In this document: positions 25,055 through 34,063 of the stretch, piece by piece
Layout: the number at the start of each line of letters is the position of its first letter
Position numbering within the stretch: the stretch's first letter is position 1
Source: Acidobacteriota bacterium
GTDB lineage: Bacteria > Actinomycetota > Actinomycetes > Actinomycetales > Microbacteriaceae
Direction: 5' to 3'
Length of the DNA: 64,000 nucleotides
Assembly (NCBI GenBank): GCA_019351995.1
Contig: JABBOD010000008.1
Span: forward strand, 1-64,000
Program-made: the position numbers and the translations under genes
The notes under the pieces: generated by a model
Seen by the model: only the letters and a program-made list of their open reading frames with translations
Databases searched by the model: none
Told to the model about the DNA's origin: nothing

Positions 25055-25060
25055 TAGGCT
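25055..25060 (+). promoter_or_regulatory. Leaderless-type -10 element TAGGCT
   Basis: TAGGCT ends 6 bases before the GTG start at 25067, so transcription would begin at or next to the start codon. The same hexamer and spacing recur at several other genes of the window. Confidence 0.5.
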
Positions 25061-25066
25061 CGCAAG

Positions 25067-25279
25067 GTGATCCTGCTCGCCGTGTTGCTGCTCCTCAATG
25101 CCGCCTTCAACGTGCTGGTCTGGCCGACGTTCTACCGCCGGGTGGCCAAGGACTCGCGGGCTCGCGACGCCCAGGGCAAGCCAACGCGCTTCCTCATCGT
25201 GCACGCGGTGCTGATCGGCGCGGCCCTCGTCATCGCTCTGGTCTCAGCGGTCGCGGGGATCCTGGCTCTGATTCACTAG
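25067..25279 (+). CDS. SCO4848-family small membrane protein
   Basis: It has 70 residues with two hydrophobic helices (LLAVLLLLNAAFNVLVW and VLIGAALVIALVSAVAGILAL) separated by a basic loop (FYRRVAKDSRARDAQGKPTRFL). The layout and the NVLVWPTFYRRV motif fit the SCO4848 family, conserved in Actinobacteria and of unknown function. The start is a GTG with no ribosome binding site but a TAGGCT 6 bases upstream. Confidence 0.75.
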   Translation: MILLAVLLLLNAAFNVLVWPTFYRRVAKDSRARDAQGKPTRFLIVHAVLIGAALVIALVSAVAGILALIH

Positions 25280-25345
25280 TTCTCTCGCCGGCAGCCGCCG
25301 TCGAGTCGCCCGGCCGGCATCCGAGCCCGGATCTCGCAGCGGCAA

Positions 25346-25669
25346 CTACTCGTCGAGCGCGAGTTCCTTGGGCAACTCCAGGTCCTTGTCGCCGCGAACC
25401 TCGACGTTCACGTCTTTGAACGTCAACACGCGCACGCTCTTGACGAAACGGTCTGAGCGGTAGACATCCCACACCCAGACGTCGCTCATGGTCAACTCGA
25501 AATAGAAGTCGTTCTCGGTGTCGTGGCGCTCGAGGTTGACTTCATTCGCGAGGTAGAACCGTCGCTCCGTCTCGACCACGTACTTGAACTGCCCCACCAC
25601 ATCGCGATACTCGCGGTAGAGAGCCAGTTCGACCTCGCGGTCGTAGTCTTCGAACTCGTCCTCATCCAT
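25346..25669 (-). CDS. DUF2469 family protein
   Basis: It has 107 residues: MDEDEFEDYDREVELALYRE, then VGQFKYVVETERRFYLANEV and VWVWDVYRSDRFVKSVRVLTFKDVN. The family is near-universal in Actinobacteria, usually between rnhB and yraN, exactly as here; its function is unknown. A TAGACT lies 8 bases before the ATG on the minus strand, close to the leaderless pattern. Confidence 0.85.
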   Translation of the reverse strand: MDEDEFEDYDREVELALYREYRDVVGQFKYVVETERRFYLANEVNLERHDTENDFYFELTMSDVWVWDVYRSDRFVKSVRVLTFKDVNVEVRGDKDLELPKELALDE

Positions 25670-25770
25670 CGCTGATGAGTCTAGTTGGCGCGCACGCTCG
25701 AGGCGGTGACCAGCGGGCCGAGACGCCTTCCTGCGCAGACATCGCAGAGACGCACAGAGATGGCCGTCCC

Positions 25771-26457
25771 TCAGTTCGAGCGCGCCAACTCCGGCGCGCG
25801 CAGCCAACTCCAGCGGTGCAGCGGAGTCGGGCCGAGTTCGTCGATCGCCGCGTAATGACCGGCACTCGCGTAGCCCTTGTTGCCGGACCAGTGGTACCCG
25901 GGGTGCACGGCATCCGCCTCGATCATCAGGCGGTCGCGGTGCACCTTCGCAAGGACGGATGCGCCGGCCACGACCGCGCAGTCCCTGTCGGCCTTGACCC
26001 TGGTCGTGATCGTGGGGCGGGGCGCGCCATCCGGAATCGCACCCCCACGAGTGATCGCGGGGGTCAGCCAATCGTGCGAACCGTCGAGCAGCACGACCGC
26101 ACCCTGCATCCCGACGCCGGCGTCGTGCAGCTCGGCCAGCGCGCGCACTGCGGCGAGACCGAGGGCTGCGATGATCCCGATCCGCTCGACCTCCTCGTTG
26201 GAGGCGAGGCCGACCGCCCAGCGACTGCTCCAAGCCCCGACGAGCGGAACGAGCGCTTCCCGCTTCGGCTCGCTCAGCATCTTGGAGTCGCGGAGGCCCT
26301 TCGGCGCGGCACCCGGCCTCCCGTCGAACACGCTCAAGCCGACGGCAACCGGCCCCGCGATGGCGCCGCGCCCCACTTCATCACAGCCGATGACGAGTGC
26401 CGCGCCGTCGCGCATCATCGCCCGCTCCGTCCTCAGCGTCGGATCGACGACGACCAT
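25771..26457 (-). CDS. rnhB: Ribonuclease HII
   Basis: It has 228 residues. Active-site residues are visible: the IGCDEVGRGAIAGPVAVG motif (first Asp and Glu), LLDGSHDWL (third acidic residue) and DRDCAVVAGASVLAKVHRD (fourth region), with the HPGYHWSGNKGY substrate loop. The enzyme removes ribonucleotides from DNA-RNA hybrids and single misincorporations. The ATG at 26457 overlaps the lepB stop (ATGA), giving a lepB-rnhB unit. Confidence 0.92.
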   Translation of the reverse strand: MVVVDPTLRTERAMMRDGAALVIGCDEVGRGAIAGPVAVGLSVFDGRPGAAPKGLRDSKMLSEPKREALVPLVGAWSSRWAVGLASNEEVERIGIIAALGLAAVRALAELHDAGVGMQGAVVLLDGSHDWLTPAITRGGAIPDGAPRPTITTRVKADRDCAVVAGASVLAKVHRDRLMIEADAVHPGYHWSGNKGYASAGHYAAIDELGPTPLHRWSWLRAPELARSN

Positions 26458-27338
26458 CAGCCGCCGCTCGTCGTTGCGCGGGGAGTCGGAGGCGCCGTCA
26501 CGCTCGTGTTGTTCTTGCCAGAGCCGTCGCCGGACTCGACACCGGCGAAAGTCAGCGGGTAGTTGTCGAGCAAGGTCCAGCGGGCAATCGGCCAACTGAT
26601 CAGGACCGCGCGGCCCACCACATCCGAGAAGGGCACGAACCCATTGCCCGGCTTGTCGCGGTTGTAGCGGGAGTCCGCCGAGTCGTATCGGTTGTCCCCC
26701 ATCACCCAGAGCGAGTTGGCGGGCACCGTGACCGAGAAATCATCGCGCGAGACCTTCGTGACCCCCGCGGGAAGCAGAATGTACGGTTCGCTCAACGGAA
26801 CGCCGTTGACCGTCATCTGGCCGAAGGCATTGCAGCAGGCGACCGTGTCGCCCGGCAGTCCAATGACGCGCTTGACGAGGTGATTGTTGCTGTCGGGTGC
26901 GGTCAAGCCGACGATGGACAGCGCCCCGTCGACGATGCCGGTGATCCCCGTCTCGGGGACCGAAGTACTCGGCGGGAGCCAGCCGCCCGGGTCCCTGAAC
27001 ACGACGATGTCACCGCGGTGGATCGGCATGAGCGCCGGCTCGAGTTCGTTGACGATGATCCGGTCGTTGACCATGAGGGTGTTCTCCATGGACGCGGAGG
27101 GGATATAGAACGAGCGGATCAGAAAGGTCTTGATCAGGAACGAGATGACGATCGCCGCGAGCAGGATGAGCACAACGTCGCGCAGGAAGCGGCCCGTCGA
27201 GCGGGTCCGCGAGGGACGACCTCGGGTGCTGCTGCGGTCATTCCGGCCGCCGTGCGAGGTGTCGTCCGAGGCGGTGTCGGCATCGAGTGAGCCACCGCTC
27301 AACGGTCTGCGCGCCCACGGCGCCTGTTCGTCTGTCAT
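26457..27338 (-). CDS. lepB: Signal peptidase I
   Basis: It has 293 residues. A 60-residue disordered cytosolic segment precedes one membrane helix (DVVLILLAAIVISFLIKTFLI). The catalytic Ser is in IPSASMENTL, the general-base Lys in VKRVIGLPGDTV, and WVMGDNRYDSADSRY is the conserved third box. The enzyme cleaves signal peptides of Sec and Tat substrates. ATG at 27338 has AGGGGTGAG upstream. The C-terminal 25 residues are a Thr/Ser-rich tail. Confidence 0.92.
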   Translation of the reverse strand: MTDEQAPWARRPLSGGSLDADTASDDTSHGGRNDRSSTRGRPSRTRSTGRFLRDVVLILLAAIVISFLIKTFLIRSFYIPSASMENTLMVNDRIIVNELEPALMPIHRGDIVVFRDPGGWLPPSTSVPETGITGIVDGALSIVGLTAPDSNNHLVKRVIGLPGDTVACCNAFGQMTVNGVPLSEPYILLPAGVTKVSRDDFSVTVPANSLWVMGDNRYDSADSRYNRDKPGNGFVPFSDVVGRAVLISWPIARWTLLDNYPLTFAGVESGDGSGKNNTSVTAPPTPRATTSGG

Positions 27339-27407
27339 CTCACCCCTGCGTTTCCCCGCAAGCTTATGTTCCCGTTGCGCCCGTGATCGCATCGCAACGC
27401 GCGGGAC

Positions 27408-27451
27408 GAAACAACGATCCCGGCCGGGCCACGAGGGCCACGACCGGGATC
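27408..27451 (-). terminator. Rho-independent-type terminator of rplS
   Basis: Read on the minus strand, GATCCCGG (27451-27444) pairs with CCGGGATC (27423-27416) around a GC-rich loop that can extend the stem. It is followed by GTTGTTTCG (27415-27407), a moderate T-run. It lies 34 bases past the rplS stop, separating it from lepB. Confidence 0.6.
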
Positions 27452-27484
27452 ATTGAAGCTGGGTGCTGTTCGAATACGCTCAGC

Positions 27485-27832
27485 TCACGCGTCGCGCTTC
27501 TCCTTGATCTTGGCCTTCTTGCCGCGCAGCTTGCGCAGGTAGTAGAGCTTGGCGCGACGAACGTCACCGCGGGTGACGATCTCGATGTGGTCGATGACCG
27601 GCGAGTGCACCGGGAAGGTGCGCTCCACGCCGACCTGGAAGCTGACCTTGCGGACCGTGAAGGTCTCGCGGACGCTCTCGCCCGAGCGGCCGATGACGAC
27701 GCCCTGGAAGACCTGGATGCGCGAGCGCGTTCCTTCGATGATGTTCACGTGCACCTTGACGGTGTCACCGGCGCGGAAGTCCGGGATGTCAGAACGCAGC
27801 GATGCCGCGTCGAGATCGTCGAGGATATGCAT
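27485..27832 (-). CDS. rplS: 50S ribosomal protein L19
   Basis: It has 115 residues: [52 protein letters not shown] and the basic C-terminus [22 protein letters not shown] are all canonical for L19, a protein of the subunit interface. It is transcribed alone here, with its own promoter and terminator, because map is inserted on the opposite strand between it and trmD. Confidence 0.95.
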   Translation of the reverse strand: MHILDDLDAASLRSDIPDFRAGDTVKVHVNIIEGTRSRIQVFQGVVIGRSGESVRETFTVRKVSFQVGVERTFPVHSPVIDHIEIVTRGDVRRAKLYYLRKLRGKKAKIKEKRDA

Positions 27833-27977
27833 GGTGTTTCGCTCTCTGCGACCGCCACAGGTCGAACGCGTGTTGTGATGGATCAGAAGTTGGATGCGTG
27901 CCGTGGGCCGTCGCTGTGACGCGATTGGAACACCGTGCGACTCCCCTGTGGCAGAGCCGAGCCAGGCACAATCGACC

Positions 27978-28005
27978 ATTCTGCCATATCGAGCCCCTCG
28001 TCCAA
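27978..28005 (-). promoter_or_regulatory. Probable rplS promoter
   Basis: On the minus strand TTGGAC (28005-28000) and CAGAAT (27983-27978) are spaced by 16 bases, a sigma-A-like pair about 145 bases before the rplS start. The long leader is compatible with regulation of a ribosomal protein gene. Confidence 0.4.
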
Positions 28006-28025
28006 CACCCTCGCGGTTCCCCGCT

Positions 28026-28031
28026 TAAACT
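28026..28031 (+). promoter_or_regulatory. Leaderless-type -10 element TAAACT of map
   Basis: TAAACT stands 6 bases before the GTG start at 28038. The AAGGGG between them could also serve as a ribosome binding site but lies too close. Confidence 0.45.
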
Positions 28032-28037
28032 CAAGGG

Positions 28038-28808
28038 GTGATCGAACTGCGCACCCCCTCCGAGATCGCCGAACTCCAGCTAGCCGGCGCGTTCGTCGGT
28101 CGCGTGCTCGAAGCCACACGCGACGCCGCGACGGTGGGAATGAACATCCTGGAGCTGGATGCTCTTGCCCACGACATGATCCGCGCCGAGGGTGCCGAGA
28201 GTTGCTACATCGACTACCACCCCTCGTTCGGAGCCTCGCCGTTCGGCAAAGTGATCTGCATCTCCGTCAACGACGCCGTGTTGCACGGGCTCCCCCACGA
28301 CTACGTGCTGCGGGATGGCGACCTGGTGTCACTCGATTTCGCCGCGTCGGTGGGTGGCTGGGTCAGCGACTCCGCTCTCAGCCTGGTGGTGGGCACACCC
28401 CGTGATGAGGACCTGCGCCTGATCCAGCTCACCGAGGTGGCGTTGGCGGCCGGTATCGAGGCGGCGACCGTCGGCAACAAGATCGGCGACATCTCGGCGG
28501 CGATCGGTGATATCGCGCACGCCGCCAAGATCAAAGTGAACACCGACTTCGGCGGCCACGGTGTCGGACGCGTCATGCACGGCGACCCGCACATTCCCAA
28601 CGACGGTCGCGCGCACCGTGGTCTGCCGCTGCGGGCAGGGCTCGTCTTCGCGATCGAACCGTGGTTCATGCTCGGAACGGACAAGATCTACACGGATGAT
28701 GACGGCTGGACCCTGCGCAGCCGCGACGGCTCGCGTGGCGCCCACAGTGAGCACACCATCGCCGTCACCGACGACGGGCCGCTCGTGCTGTCAGCGCGCG
28801 CGTCCTAA
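28038..28808 (+). CDS. map: Methionine aminopeptidase, type I
   Basis: It has 256 residues. The five metal ligands of MetAP are present: Asp in [17 protein letters not shown] (two), His in [11 protein letters not shown], Glu in FAIEPWFML and Glu in [11 protein letters not shown]. The enzyme removes the initiator methionine from nascent proteins. It is divergent from rplS and overlaps the end of trmD tail-to-tail by 4 bases. Confidence 0.93.
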   Translation: MIELRTPSEIAELQLAGAFVGRVLEATRDAATVGMNILELDALAHDMIRAEGAESCYIDYHPSFGASPFGKVICISVNDAVLHGLPHDYVLRDGDLVSLDFAASVGGWVSDSALSLVVGTPRDEDLRLIQLTEVALAAGIEAATVGNKIGDISAAIGDIAHAAKIKVNTDFGGHGVGRVMHGDPHIPNDGRAHRGLPLRAGLVFAIEPWFMLGTDKIYTDDDGWTLRSRDGSRGAHSEHTIAVTDDGPLVLSARAS

Positions 28809-29491
28809 GACGCGTCTGGTAGCAGCTCGGGCCTGACCCGCGCGGTCCGCTCCAGCTGTTGCTGGTGCCGCCAGGCCGCGATCGCGGCGTGGTTGCCGCC
28901 GAGCAGCACCGGCGGGGTGTCGAGCCCGCGCCACGTTGCCGGCTTCGTGTAGCTCGGGTATTCGAGTAATCCATTCTCGTGGCTCTCCTCGACGAGACTC
29001 GCGGGATTGCCGACAACCCCCGGGATGAGTCGCCCGACCGCCTCGACAACGACCATCGCCGCGACCTCTCCCCCGTTCAGCACGTAGTCCCCGATGCTCA
29101 GTTCGATGACCTCGGCCCGCTCGCGGGTGTGCTCGATCACACGTTGATCGATCCCCTCGTAGCGGCCGCAGCAAAAGACGAGGTGCTCGCGTCCGGCCAA
29201 GTCGCGTGCCTGCTTCTGCACGAACAGGCTGCCGGCCGGTGTGGGGAAGATGACGGCGCTCTGGGGGGTGAGGATGGCATCCAGAGCCTCGCCCCACGGC
29301 TCGGGCCGCATCACCATCCCGGCCCCGCCGCCGGCGGGAGTGTCATCGACCGTGCGATGACGATCGTGCGTGAACTCCCGGAGATCGTGCACGGCCACCT
29401 CGAGGAGCCCGGTCCGGCGCGCCGTGCCGAGCAGTGACACGTCGAGCACGGAGAAGAACTCCGGGAAGATCGTGACGATGTCGATGCGCAC
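28805..29491 (-). CDS. trmD: tRNA (guanine37-N1)-methyltransferase
   Basis: It has 228 residues. [37 protein letters not shown] and [18 protein letters not shown] form the trefoil-knot SAM site of TrmD, and [14 protein letters not shown] the tRNA-binding part. It methylates G37 to keep the reading frame. The start is GTG at 29491; a TACGCT lies 6 bases upstream, so trmD probably has its own leaderless promoter instead of relying on the rpsP-rimM operon. Confidence 0.93.
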   Translation of the reverse strand: MRIDIVTIFPEFFSVLDVSLLGTARRTGLLEVAVHDLREFTHDRHRTVDDTPAGGGAGMVMRPEPWGEALDAILTPQSAVIFPTPAGSLFVQKQARDLAGREHLVFCCGRYEGIDQRVIEHTRERAEVIELSIGDYVLNGGEVAAMVVVEAVGRLIPGVVGNPASLVEESHENGLLEYPSYTKPATWRGLDTPPVLLGGNHAAIAAWRHQQQLERTARVRPELLPDAS

Positions 29492-29497
29492 GCGTTC

Positions 29498-29503
29498 AGC
29501 GTA
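29498..29503 (-). promoter_or_regulatory. Leaderless-type -10 element TACGCT of trmD
   Basis: On the minus strand TACGCT is followed by 6 bases and the GTG start of trmD. An own promoter is needed here because a gene of opposite direction separates trmD from rimM. Confidence 0.45.
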
Positions 29504-29678
29504 GTTGCGCGGAGCAAGACCCGCGGTTCGGTGCCCCTGATGTCTGCTCACATCCCCGGTCGAGCCACTCTTGGGCCCGGTCACGCGTCTGCCCGTACAC
29601 AGGGCTCGGATCGCGGCGCTGTCCACCACTGAGGTAGCCCGCCGCATCCGGACAGCCGCCGTCGACGACCGTGTTCGG

Positions 29679-30497
29679 ATGCCCGTCGTCAGCTCCCGTA
29701 CGCTCCGCGAATCCGGCTTGTCGGGCCGGGCCATCGCGACGGCGGTCGCCGATGCAAGACTGATCCGCCTTCGAACCGGCTGGTACGCCACGCCCGGGAC
29801 GTCGGTCGAGGTCATCACCGCTGTCAGGTGCGGCGGCTCGCTGAGCTGTGGCGCAGCGCTGCGATCCCATGGCGTCTGGGTCGTACGCCGGGACGTGCAT
29901 GTGCGGGTGAGCCCCTCAGCGCGGGTTCATGGGCGAACAACGCGTCTGCACCGGATGCACGGCGACTCGCACGACGGGATCGATGACGTGATGACAGCTC
30001 TCGTGGTTGCCATCCGGTGCATGCCGTTCGAGGAGGCCGTCTGCGCTCTGGATTCCGCTCTCCAGTTGGGGATGATCAGCAGGTCGGCCGCGCGATCACG
30101 GTTCACCAGCCCGGGCGAGTCCCGAGTGCTGGCTGCCGCCGACCGGCGCAGCGAGTCCGGGATCGAGACTCTGGCGCGGTTGCGACTGCGTTCGCGAGGA
30201 ATCCGCGTGCGGGTCCAGGTCGCGATCGCGGGAATTGGACGGGTGGACCTGCTCGTCGGTGATCGGCTGGTCATCGAAACCGACGGCGATACGTGGCACT
30301 CGACCGCCGAACAGCGCGAACACGATCGCCGACGGGACAGCGCTCTGATCTCTCGCGGCTTCCTCGTCATGCGGGTCGGCTACGCGCGCGTCATGAACGA
30401 GTGGGACGGCTTTCTGAAGGAAGTTCTCGCTGTCGTGCGTCGTGACGAGCACCTCTGGCGGCGAATCCACGCCGCTGGTGTCAGCGGTGTCAGGTGA
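29679..30497 (+). CDS. DUF559 (Vsr-like fold) protein with AbiEi-like N-terminal helix-turn-helix
   Basis: It has 272 residues from the ATG at 29679; the frame is open to 29571 but begins there with TTG. Residues 5-40 ([19 protein letters not shown] ... [14 protein letters not shown]) resemble the winged helix that opens AbiEi-like antitoxins. Residues 185-260 are the DUF559 endonuclease-like part: [22 protein letters not shown] with D...E-D acidic residues, then a [20 protein letters not shown] segment with the helix and strand typical of Vsr-like folds. Such proteins are frequent and variable in actinobacterial genomes and their role is not settled. It is placed convergent to rimM inside a normally continuous translation operon. 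Confidence 0.7.
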   Translation: MPVVSSRTLRESGLSGRAIATAVADARLIRLRTGWYATPGTSVEVITAVRCGGSLSCGAALRSHGVWVVRRDVHVRVSPSARVHGRTTRLHRMHGDSHDGIDDVMTALVVAIRCMPFEEAVCALDSALQLGMISRSAARSRFTSPGESRVLAAADRRSESGIETLARLRLRSRGIRVRVQVAIAGIGRVDLLVGDRLVIETDGDTWHSTAEQREHDRRRDSALISRGFLVMRVGYARVMNEWDGFLKEVLAVVRRDEHLWRRIHAAGVSGVR

Positions 30498-30563
30498 AAC
30501 TGCTGTCGGAGCTCACAGATGGCTCGGCGAGCCGTTCCGCCAGACATCCGGCCCGCAACCGAG

Positions 30564-31244
30564 TCACTCGTGAGACGCGGGCCGATCGTCAGGTTCCACC
30601 GCGAGGTCCGACGCGGGCGGCGCCTCGGGCTCAGGATCGGTGTCTGGCAACTCTTCGAAGAGGCCGGCAGGCGGAGTGAGCGTGACAGTCCCCGCCGCGA
30701 TATCGACGGCCGGGACAATCGCGGCAACAAACGGAACGAGGACCTCGGTGCTGTCATCGCCGCCGGTCGAGATCACCAGCAGGTCCTGGGCCGGGAAGTG
30801 TTCGACGCGGGCCACGCGTCCGACCTCGACGCCGTCGCGGAGCGCGCGCAGACCGACCAACTGGTAGTCGTACCAGGCGTCCTGCTCCTCGGGAAGCTGA
30901 GACGGATCCTGATCGACCCAGAGAATCGCCTTCACGAGCGTCTCGGCGGCCGTCCGGTCGCCCACCCCCACGAAAAAGCCGACAGGAGAACCGTTGTACC
31001 AGCGAAGCTCGACCAGCTCGAGCGTCTTTCCGTGCCAGGGCGACGAGGTCGGCACCTGCAGCGTGAACGTCGAACCCGGCGTGAACCGGCGATCGGGATC
31101 GTCGGTGTAGAGCTCGATCTTCAGCGCGCCCTTGAGACCGTGCGCCTTGGTCAGCCGACCGACGCGGACCTGATCCGCGGCCTTCTTGCCCGCGCGGGCC
31201 GAATCGGGCTGGCTCGCCTGACGGGGAGCGGGATGCTCGCTCAC
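30564..31244 (-). CDS. rimM: 16S rRNA processing protein RimM
   Basis: It has 226 residues: VRVGRLTKAHGLKGALKIELYTDDPDRRFTPG is the standard N-terminal barrel, DRTAAETLVKAILWVDQ follows, and the PRC-barrel part contains WYDYQLVGLRALRDGVEVGRV and LVPFVAAIVPAVDIAAGTV. RimM assists assembly of the 30S head around S19. The acidic C-terminal 35 residues are an extra tail. GTG at 31244 overlaps the stop of the KH gene. Confidence 0.92.
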   Translation of the reverse strand: MSEHPAPRQASQPDSARAGKKAADQVRVGRLTKAHGLKGALKIELYTDDPDRRFTPGSTFTLQVPTSSPWHGKTLELVELRWYNGSPVGFFVGVGDRTAAETLVKAILWVDQDPSQLPEEQDAWYDYQLVGLRALRDGVEVGRVARVEHFPAQDLLVISTGGDDSTEVLVPFVAAIVPAVDIAAGTVTLTPPAGLFEELPDTDPEPEAPPASDLAVEPDDRPASHE

Positions 31245-31480
31245 GCCTCGTCGGTGTCGACGACGTCGACGCGCACGCGACGGCCGTCGGCGAGCGCCGT
31301 CACCAGCGTGCGGAGCGCTTTCGCGGTCCGACCCGAGCGACCGATCACGCGGCCGAGGTCATCGGGGTGCACGCGCACCTCGATGACCTCACCGCGCGGT
31401 GACGTGGCGGAACCGACCTGCACCTCGTCCGGGTGATCGACGATCCCCTTGACGAGGTGTTCGACGGCGGATGCCAACAT
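31241..31480 (-). CDS. KH-domain RNA-binding protein (KhpA type)
   Basis: It has 79 residues. One KH domain with its GxxG loop (LGRVIGRSGRTAKALRTLV) is preceded by EVIEVRVHPDD. The gene always sits between rpsP and rimM in Gram-positive bacteria and its product is an RNA chaperone implicated in ribosome or small-RNA function. It lies 2 bases after the rpsP stop. Confidence 0.9.
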   Translation of the reverse strand: MLASAVEHLVKGIVDHPDEVQVGSATSPRGEVIEVRVHPDDLGRVIGRSGRTAKALRTLVTALADGRRVRVDVVDTDEA

Positions 31481-31482
31481 GA

Positions 31483-32055
31483 CTAGGCCTTGTCGGCGTC
31501 GGCCGCTGCGGCCTCATCCACGGCAGCGCCAGAACCCTCGGCCTCGTCGACGGCGTCCTCAGCCGTCGTCACGGCCGGCTCCTCAACGGGGGCAGCAGCC
31601 TCGACAGGAGCGGCTTCGACAGCAGCCTCGGCCTCGGCCGGCGCCTCAACGGCAGCCGCCTCGGCCTCGGCGGGCGCCTCGACGACCGGCGCGTCGACCT
31701 TCTTCTCCGCCTTGGGCTTGAGAACCGGCTTCTTCTTCTCGTCGGCGACGAACAACTCGGGCTCCGCCTTGGTGCGGATGGTGCTCTTCGCACCCTTCTC
31801 GCCCTTGAAGGTGCCCCAGTCGCCGCTGAGCTTCAGGAGTGCCGCGACCTGCTCGGTCGGCTGCGCGCCGACGCCGAGCCAGTACTGCGCACGGGCCGAG
31901 TCGATCTCGATGAACGAGGGCTCCTCGGTCGGGTGGTACTTGCCGATCTCCTCGATCACGCGACCGTCGCGCTTGGTGCGCGAGTCGGCCACGACGATGC
32001 GGTAGTACGGTGCACGGATCTTGCCGAGCCGCTTGAGGCGGATCTTGACAGCCAC
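31483..32055 (-). CDS. rpsP: 30S ribosomal protein S16 with long acidic tail
   Basis: It has 190 residues. Residues 1-85 are S16 ([60 protein letters not shown]). The rest is a tail, first basic then rich in Ala, Glu, Pro and Val, with repeated [10 protein letters not shown] units. S16 is usually 80-150 residues, so this is a long version, as seen in other Microbacteriaceae (from general knowledge). The start is GTG at 32055 with AGGAGA 5 bases upstream. It leads the rpsP-khpA-rimM operon. Confidence 0.92.
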   Translation of the reverse strand: MAVKIRLKRLGKIRAPYYRIVVADSRTKRDGRVIEEIGKYHPTEEPSFIEIDSARAQYWLGVGAQPTEQVAALLKLSGDWGTFKGEKGAKSTIRTKAEPELFVADEKKKPVLKPKAEKKVDAPVVEAPAEAEAAAVEAPAEAEAAVEAAPVEAAAPVEEPAVTTAEDAVDEAEGSGAAVDEAAAADADKA

Positions 32056-32207
32056 AGATATCTCCTGGATCTCGCAGGGGCGAGCGCCAACCTGCATGGT
32101 GTGTGAATGTTCGAACTGCAACCGTGTGCGTGGGGCACACGCGGCAGAAAGCTCTGAAAGGGGGTTTCCGCGTCTGATAGAGGGTCGGACGCTGGAGACC
32201 CAACACG

Positions 32208-33209
32208 CTATTCTGGCAGATTTTCGGCGGTGACGGTAACGGGCTGGGTCGCGGCATCGGGAATGGATGCCGGTGAGACGCTTCGACGCCGGCTCACGGC
32301 CACGCCGGCGAGGCACACGACCCCGCCGACGATCGCGAGCTGCACCGGGATCTCACCGAAGACGATCACCCCGAGAACAATCGCGAGCGGCGGCACGATG
32401 TAGGTCGAGATACTCAGTCGCCCCGCCGGCGTGCGCTGCAACGCATACGCCCAGGTGGAGAAACCGAGGGCGGTCGGAACGACGCCGAGGTAGACGATTC
32501 CCAGGACCGCCGAGACCGGGGCTGCTGCGAGCGATGAAGCCAACTGCCCGGCGAAGGGAAGGCAGGCGATCATGCCGATCGCGCATCCGAGGAAGGTCAC
32601 CTGGCCGGCGGGAAGGCGACGGATCGCGGGCTTCTGCACCAGAACTCCCGTCGCGTAGGTGACAGCGGCGATGAGCGACCACACGACACCGATCGGATCG
32701 ACGCCCTTCGCGCTCGTGAGCGAGGTCGCGAGCCCGATCAGCACGACACCCAGGAAGGCGACGGCCGCGCCGATCGCGAGCCACTTCGGGATGCCCTCCC
32801 CCAGGAAAACTCCGGCCCCGAGCGCGATCAGGATCGGGCCGATGTTGACGATCATGGCCGTCGTCCCGGCATCCAGGCTGTGCTCGGCGAGGTTGAGCGT
32901 CACGTTGTATGCGCCGAACCAGGCGACGCCGTAGACGATGATCTGGATCCACTCGCGGCGAGTCGGGGAGGTCCAGCGATGCTGGACCAGCGCGATGGTT
33001 CCGAGCGCAATCGTGCCCACCCCGAGTCGGCCGAGCGCCAGGGCCCCGCCGGGGATGGAGGGCGCGACACCACGGATGACGACGAACGCGCTCGCCCATG
33101 CCAGCAGGGTGAACAGGATGGCGCCGAGAAGCAGAAGGCGCGACCGGGGAGAACTCACGCCCGCAACGCTACGGGTGACGGCCGTCGTTCCCGCGCGTGT
33201 TTCTGACAT
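32208..33209 (-). CDS. EamA/DMT-family transporter
   Basis: It has 333 residues and ten predicted membrane helices in two five-helix repeats, each with the EamA pattern (for example [17 protein letters not shown] and [27 protein letters not shown] in the first half; [31 protein letters not shown] in the second). The family exports metabolites or amino acids; the substrate is unknown. The ATG overlaps the stop of the upstream oxidoreductase gene (ATGA), so the two are co-translated. Confidence 0.85.
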   Translation of the reverse strand: MSETRAGTTAVTRSVAGVSSPRSRLLLLGAILFTLLAWASAFVVIRGVAPSIPGGALALGRLGVGTIALGTIALVQHRWTSPTRREWIQIIVYGVAWFGAYNVTLNLAEHSLDAGTTAMIVNIGPILIALGAGVFLGEGIPKWLAIGAAVAFLGVVLIGLATSLTSAKGVDPIGVVWSLIAAVTYATGVLVQKPAIRRLPAGQVTFLGCAIGMIACLPFAGQLASSLAAAPVSAVLGIVYLGVVPTALGFSTWAYALQRTPAGRLSISTYIVPPLAIVLGVIVFGEIPVQLAIVGGVVCLAGVAVSRRRSVSPASIPDAATQPVTVTAENLPE

Positions 33210-34024
33210 CAGCCCTGCGAATCCCGCCACGCCAGCAACGCGATGACCGGCTGGAGGTCGTAGTCCGGCCCGGTGACCGAGGTCTCGAAAAGGGAGACGC
33301 CCAGCGCCCGCTGCTCATCCAGATCGGCGAAGTGGGTCCCGGTGCTGGGTTGCTGACCCACGTGGGCGGACAGCTCGATCTCCTGCGGGTCGCGTCCGAT
33401 CTCCTCGCACCAGCCGTCGAGTACCGACAGCTTGTGCGCCAGGGTCGCCGGGTCGGAGAAGCTGTGCCAGATGTCGGCGTGCTGCGCGACGATCTTGAGG
33501 GTCTTCTTCTCGCCCCCGCCGCCGATCAGGATCGGGATCGTGCGGGTGGGGGCCGGGTTCAGCTTCTCCCAGCGGGCCCGGATGCGCGGCAGATCGACGG
33601 CGAGCGCGTCGAGCCGTGTTCCGGCTGTGCCGAACTCGTAGCCGTACTGGTCGTAGTCCTTCTCGAACCAGCCGGACCCTGTGCCGAAAATGAAGCGGCC
33701 GGAGCTGCCCGAGTGCGCGCTGATGTGATCGATGGTGCGGGCCATGTCGGCCTGCAGGTCAGGGTTGCGGTAGCTGTTGCAGTTCACCAGCGGACCGAAC
33801 TCGATCCGCGAGGTCTGCTCGGCCATCGCCGCAAGCATCGTCCAGGACTCGTAGTGCAGGCCGTCGGGGTCGCCGGAGAGCGGGTAGAAGTGGTCCCAGT
33901 TGAAGACGATGTCGACGCCGAGGTCCTCCAGCCGTCTCACCGTGTCGCGGATCGACGGGTAGAGCGCATGCTGCGGAGCGACCTGCACTCCGACGCGGAT
34001 GGGACGTTCACTACGAGTGGTCAT
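33209..34024 (-). CDS. Luciferase-like (LLM) oxidoreductase, F420-dependent type
   Basis: It has 271 residues. The bacterial-luciferase TIM-barrel pattern is clear: VGVQVAPQHALYPSIRDTVRRLEDLGVDIVFNWDHF, FGPLVNCNSYRNPDLQADMARTID, RFIFGTGSGWFEKDYDQYGY and IPILIGGGGEKKTLKIVAQHADIWHSF. The loop FGTGSGWFEKDY is typical of the F420-dependent branch. The substrate is unknown. A TAGGCT (34036-34031, minus strand) 6 bases before the ATG indicates a leaderless transcript with the downstream transporter. Confidence 0.85.
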   Translation of the reverse strand: MTTRSERPIRVGVQVAPQHALYPSIRDTVRRLEDLGVDIVFNWDHFYPLSGDPDGLHYESWTMLAAMAEQTSRIEFGPLVNCNSYRNPDLQADMARTIDHISAHSGSSGRFIFGTGSGWFEKDYDQYGYEFGTAGTRLDALAVDLPRIRARWEKLNPAPTRTIPILIGGGGEKKTLKIVAQHADIWHSFSDPATLAHKLSVLDGWCEEIGRDPQEIELSAHVGQQPSTGTHFADLDEQRALGVSLFETSVTGPDYDLQPVIALLAWRDSQG

Positions 34025-34030
34025 GAAACC

Positions 34031-34036
34031 AGCCTA
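34031..34036 (-). promoter_or_regulatory. Leaderless-type -10 element TAGGCT of the LLM oxidoreductase gene
   Basis: TAGGCT on the minus strand, then 6 bases, then the ATG at 34024. Confidence 0.5.
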
Positions 34037-34063
34037 GGTCTCCCGCTCAGCGCACCGGTGCCG

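Noticed and set aside
23128-25057. Two long plus-strand frames across integrase, comM and yraN
   Set aside because: They mirror recognised minus-strand genes and have Arg/Ser/Ala-rich shadow composition.
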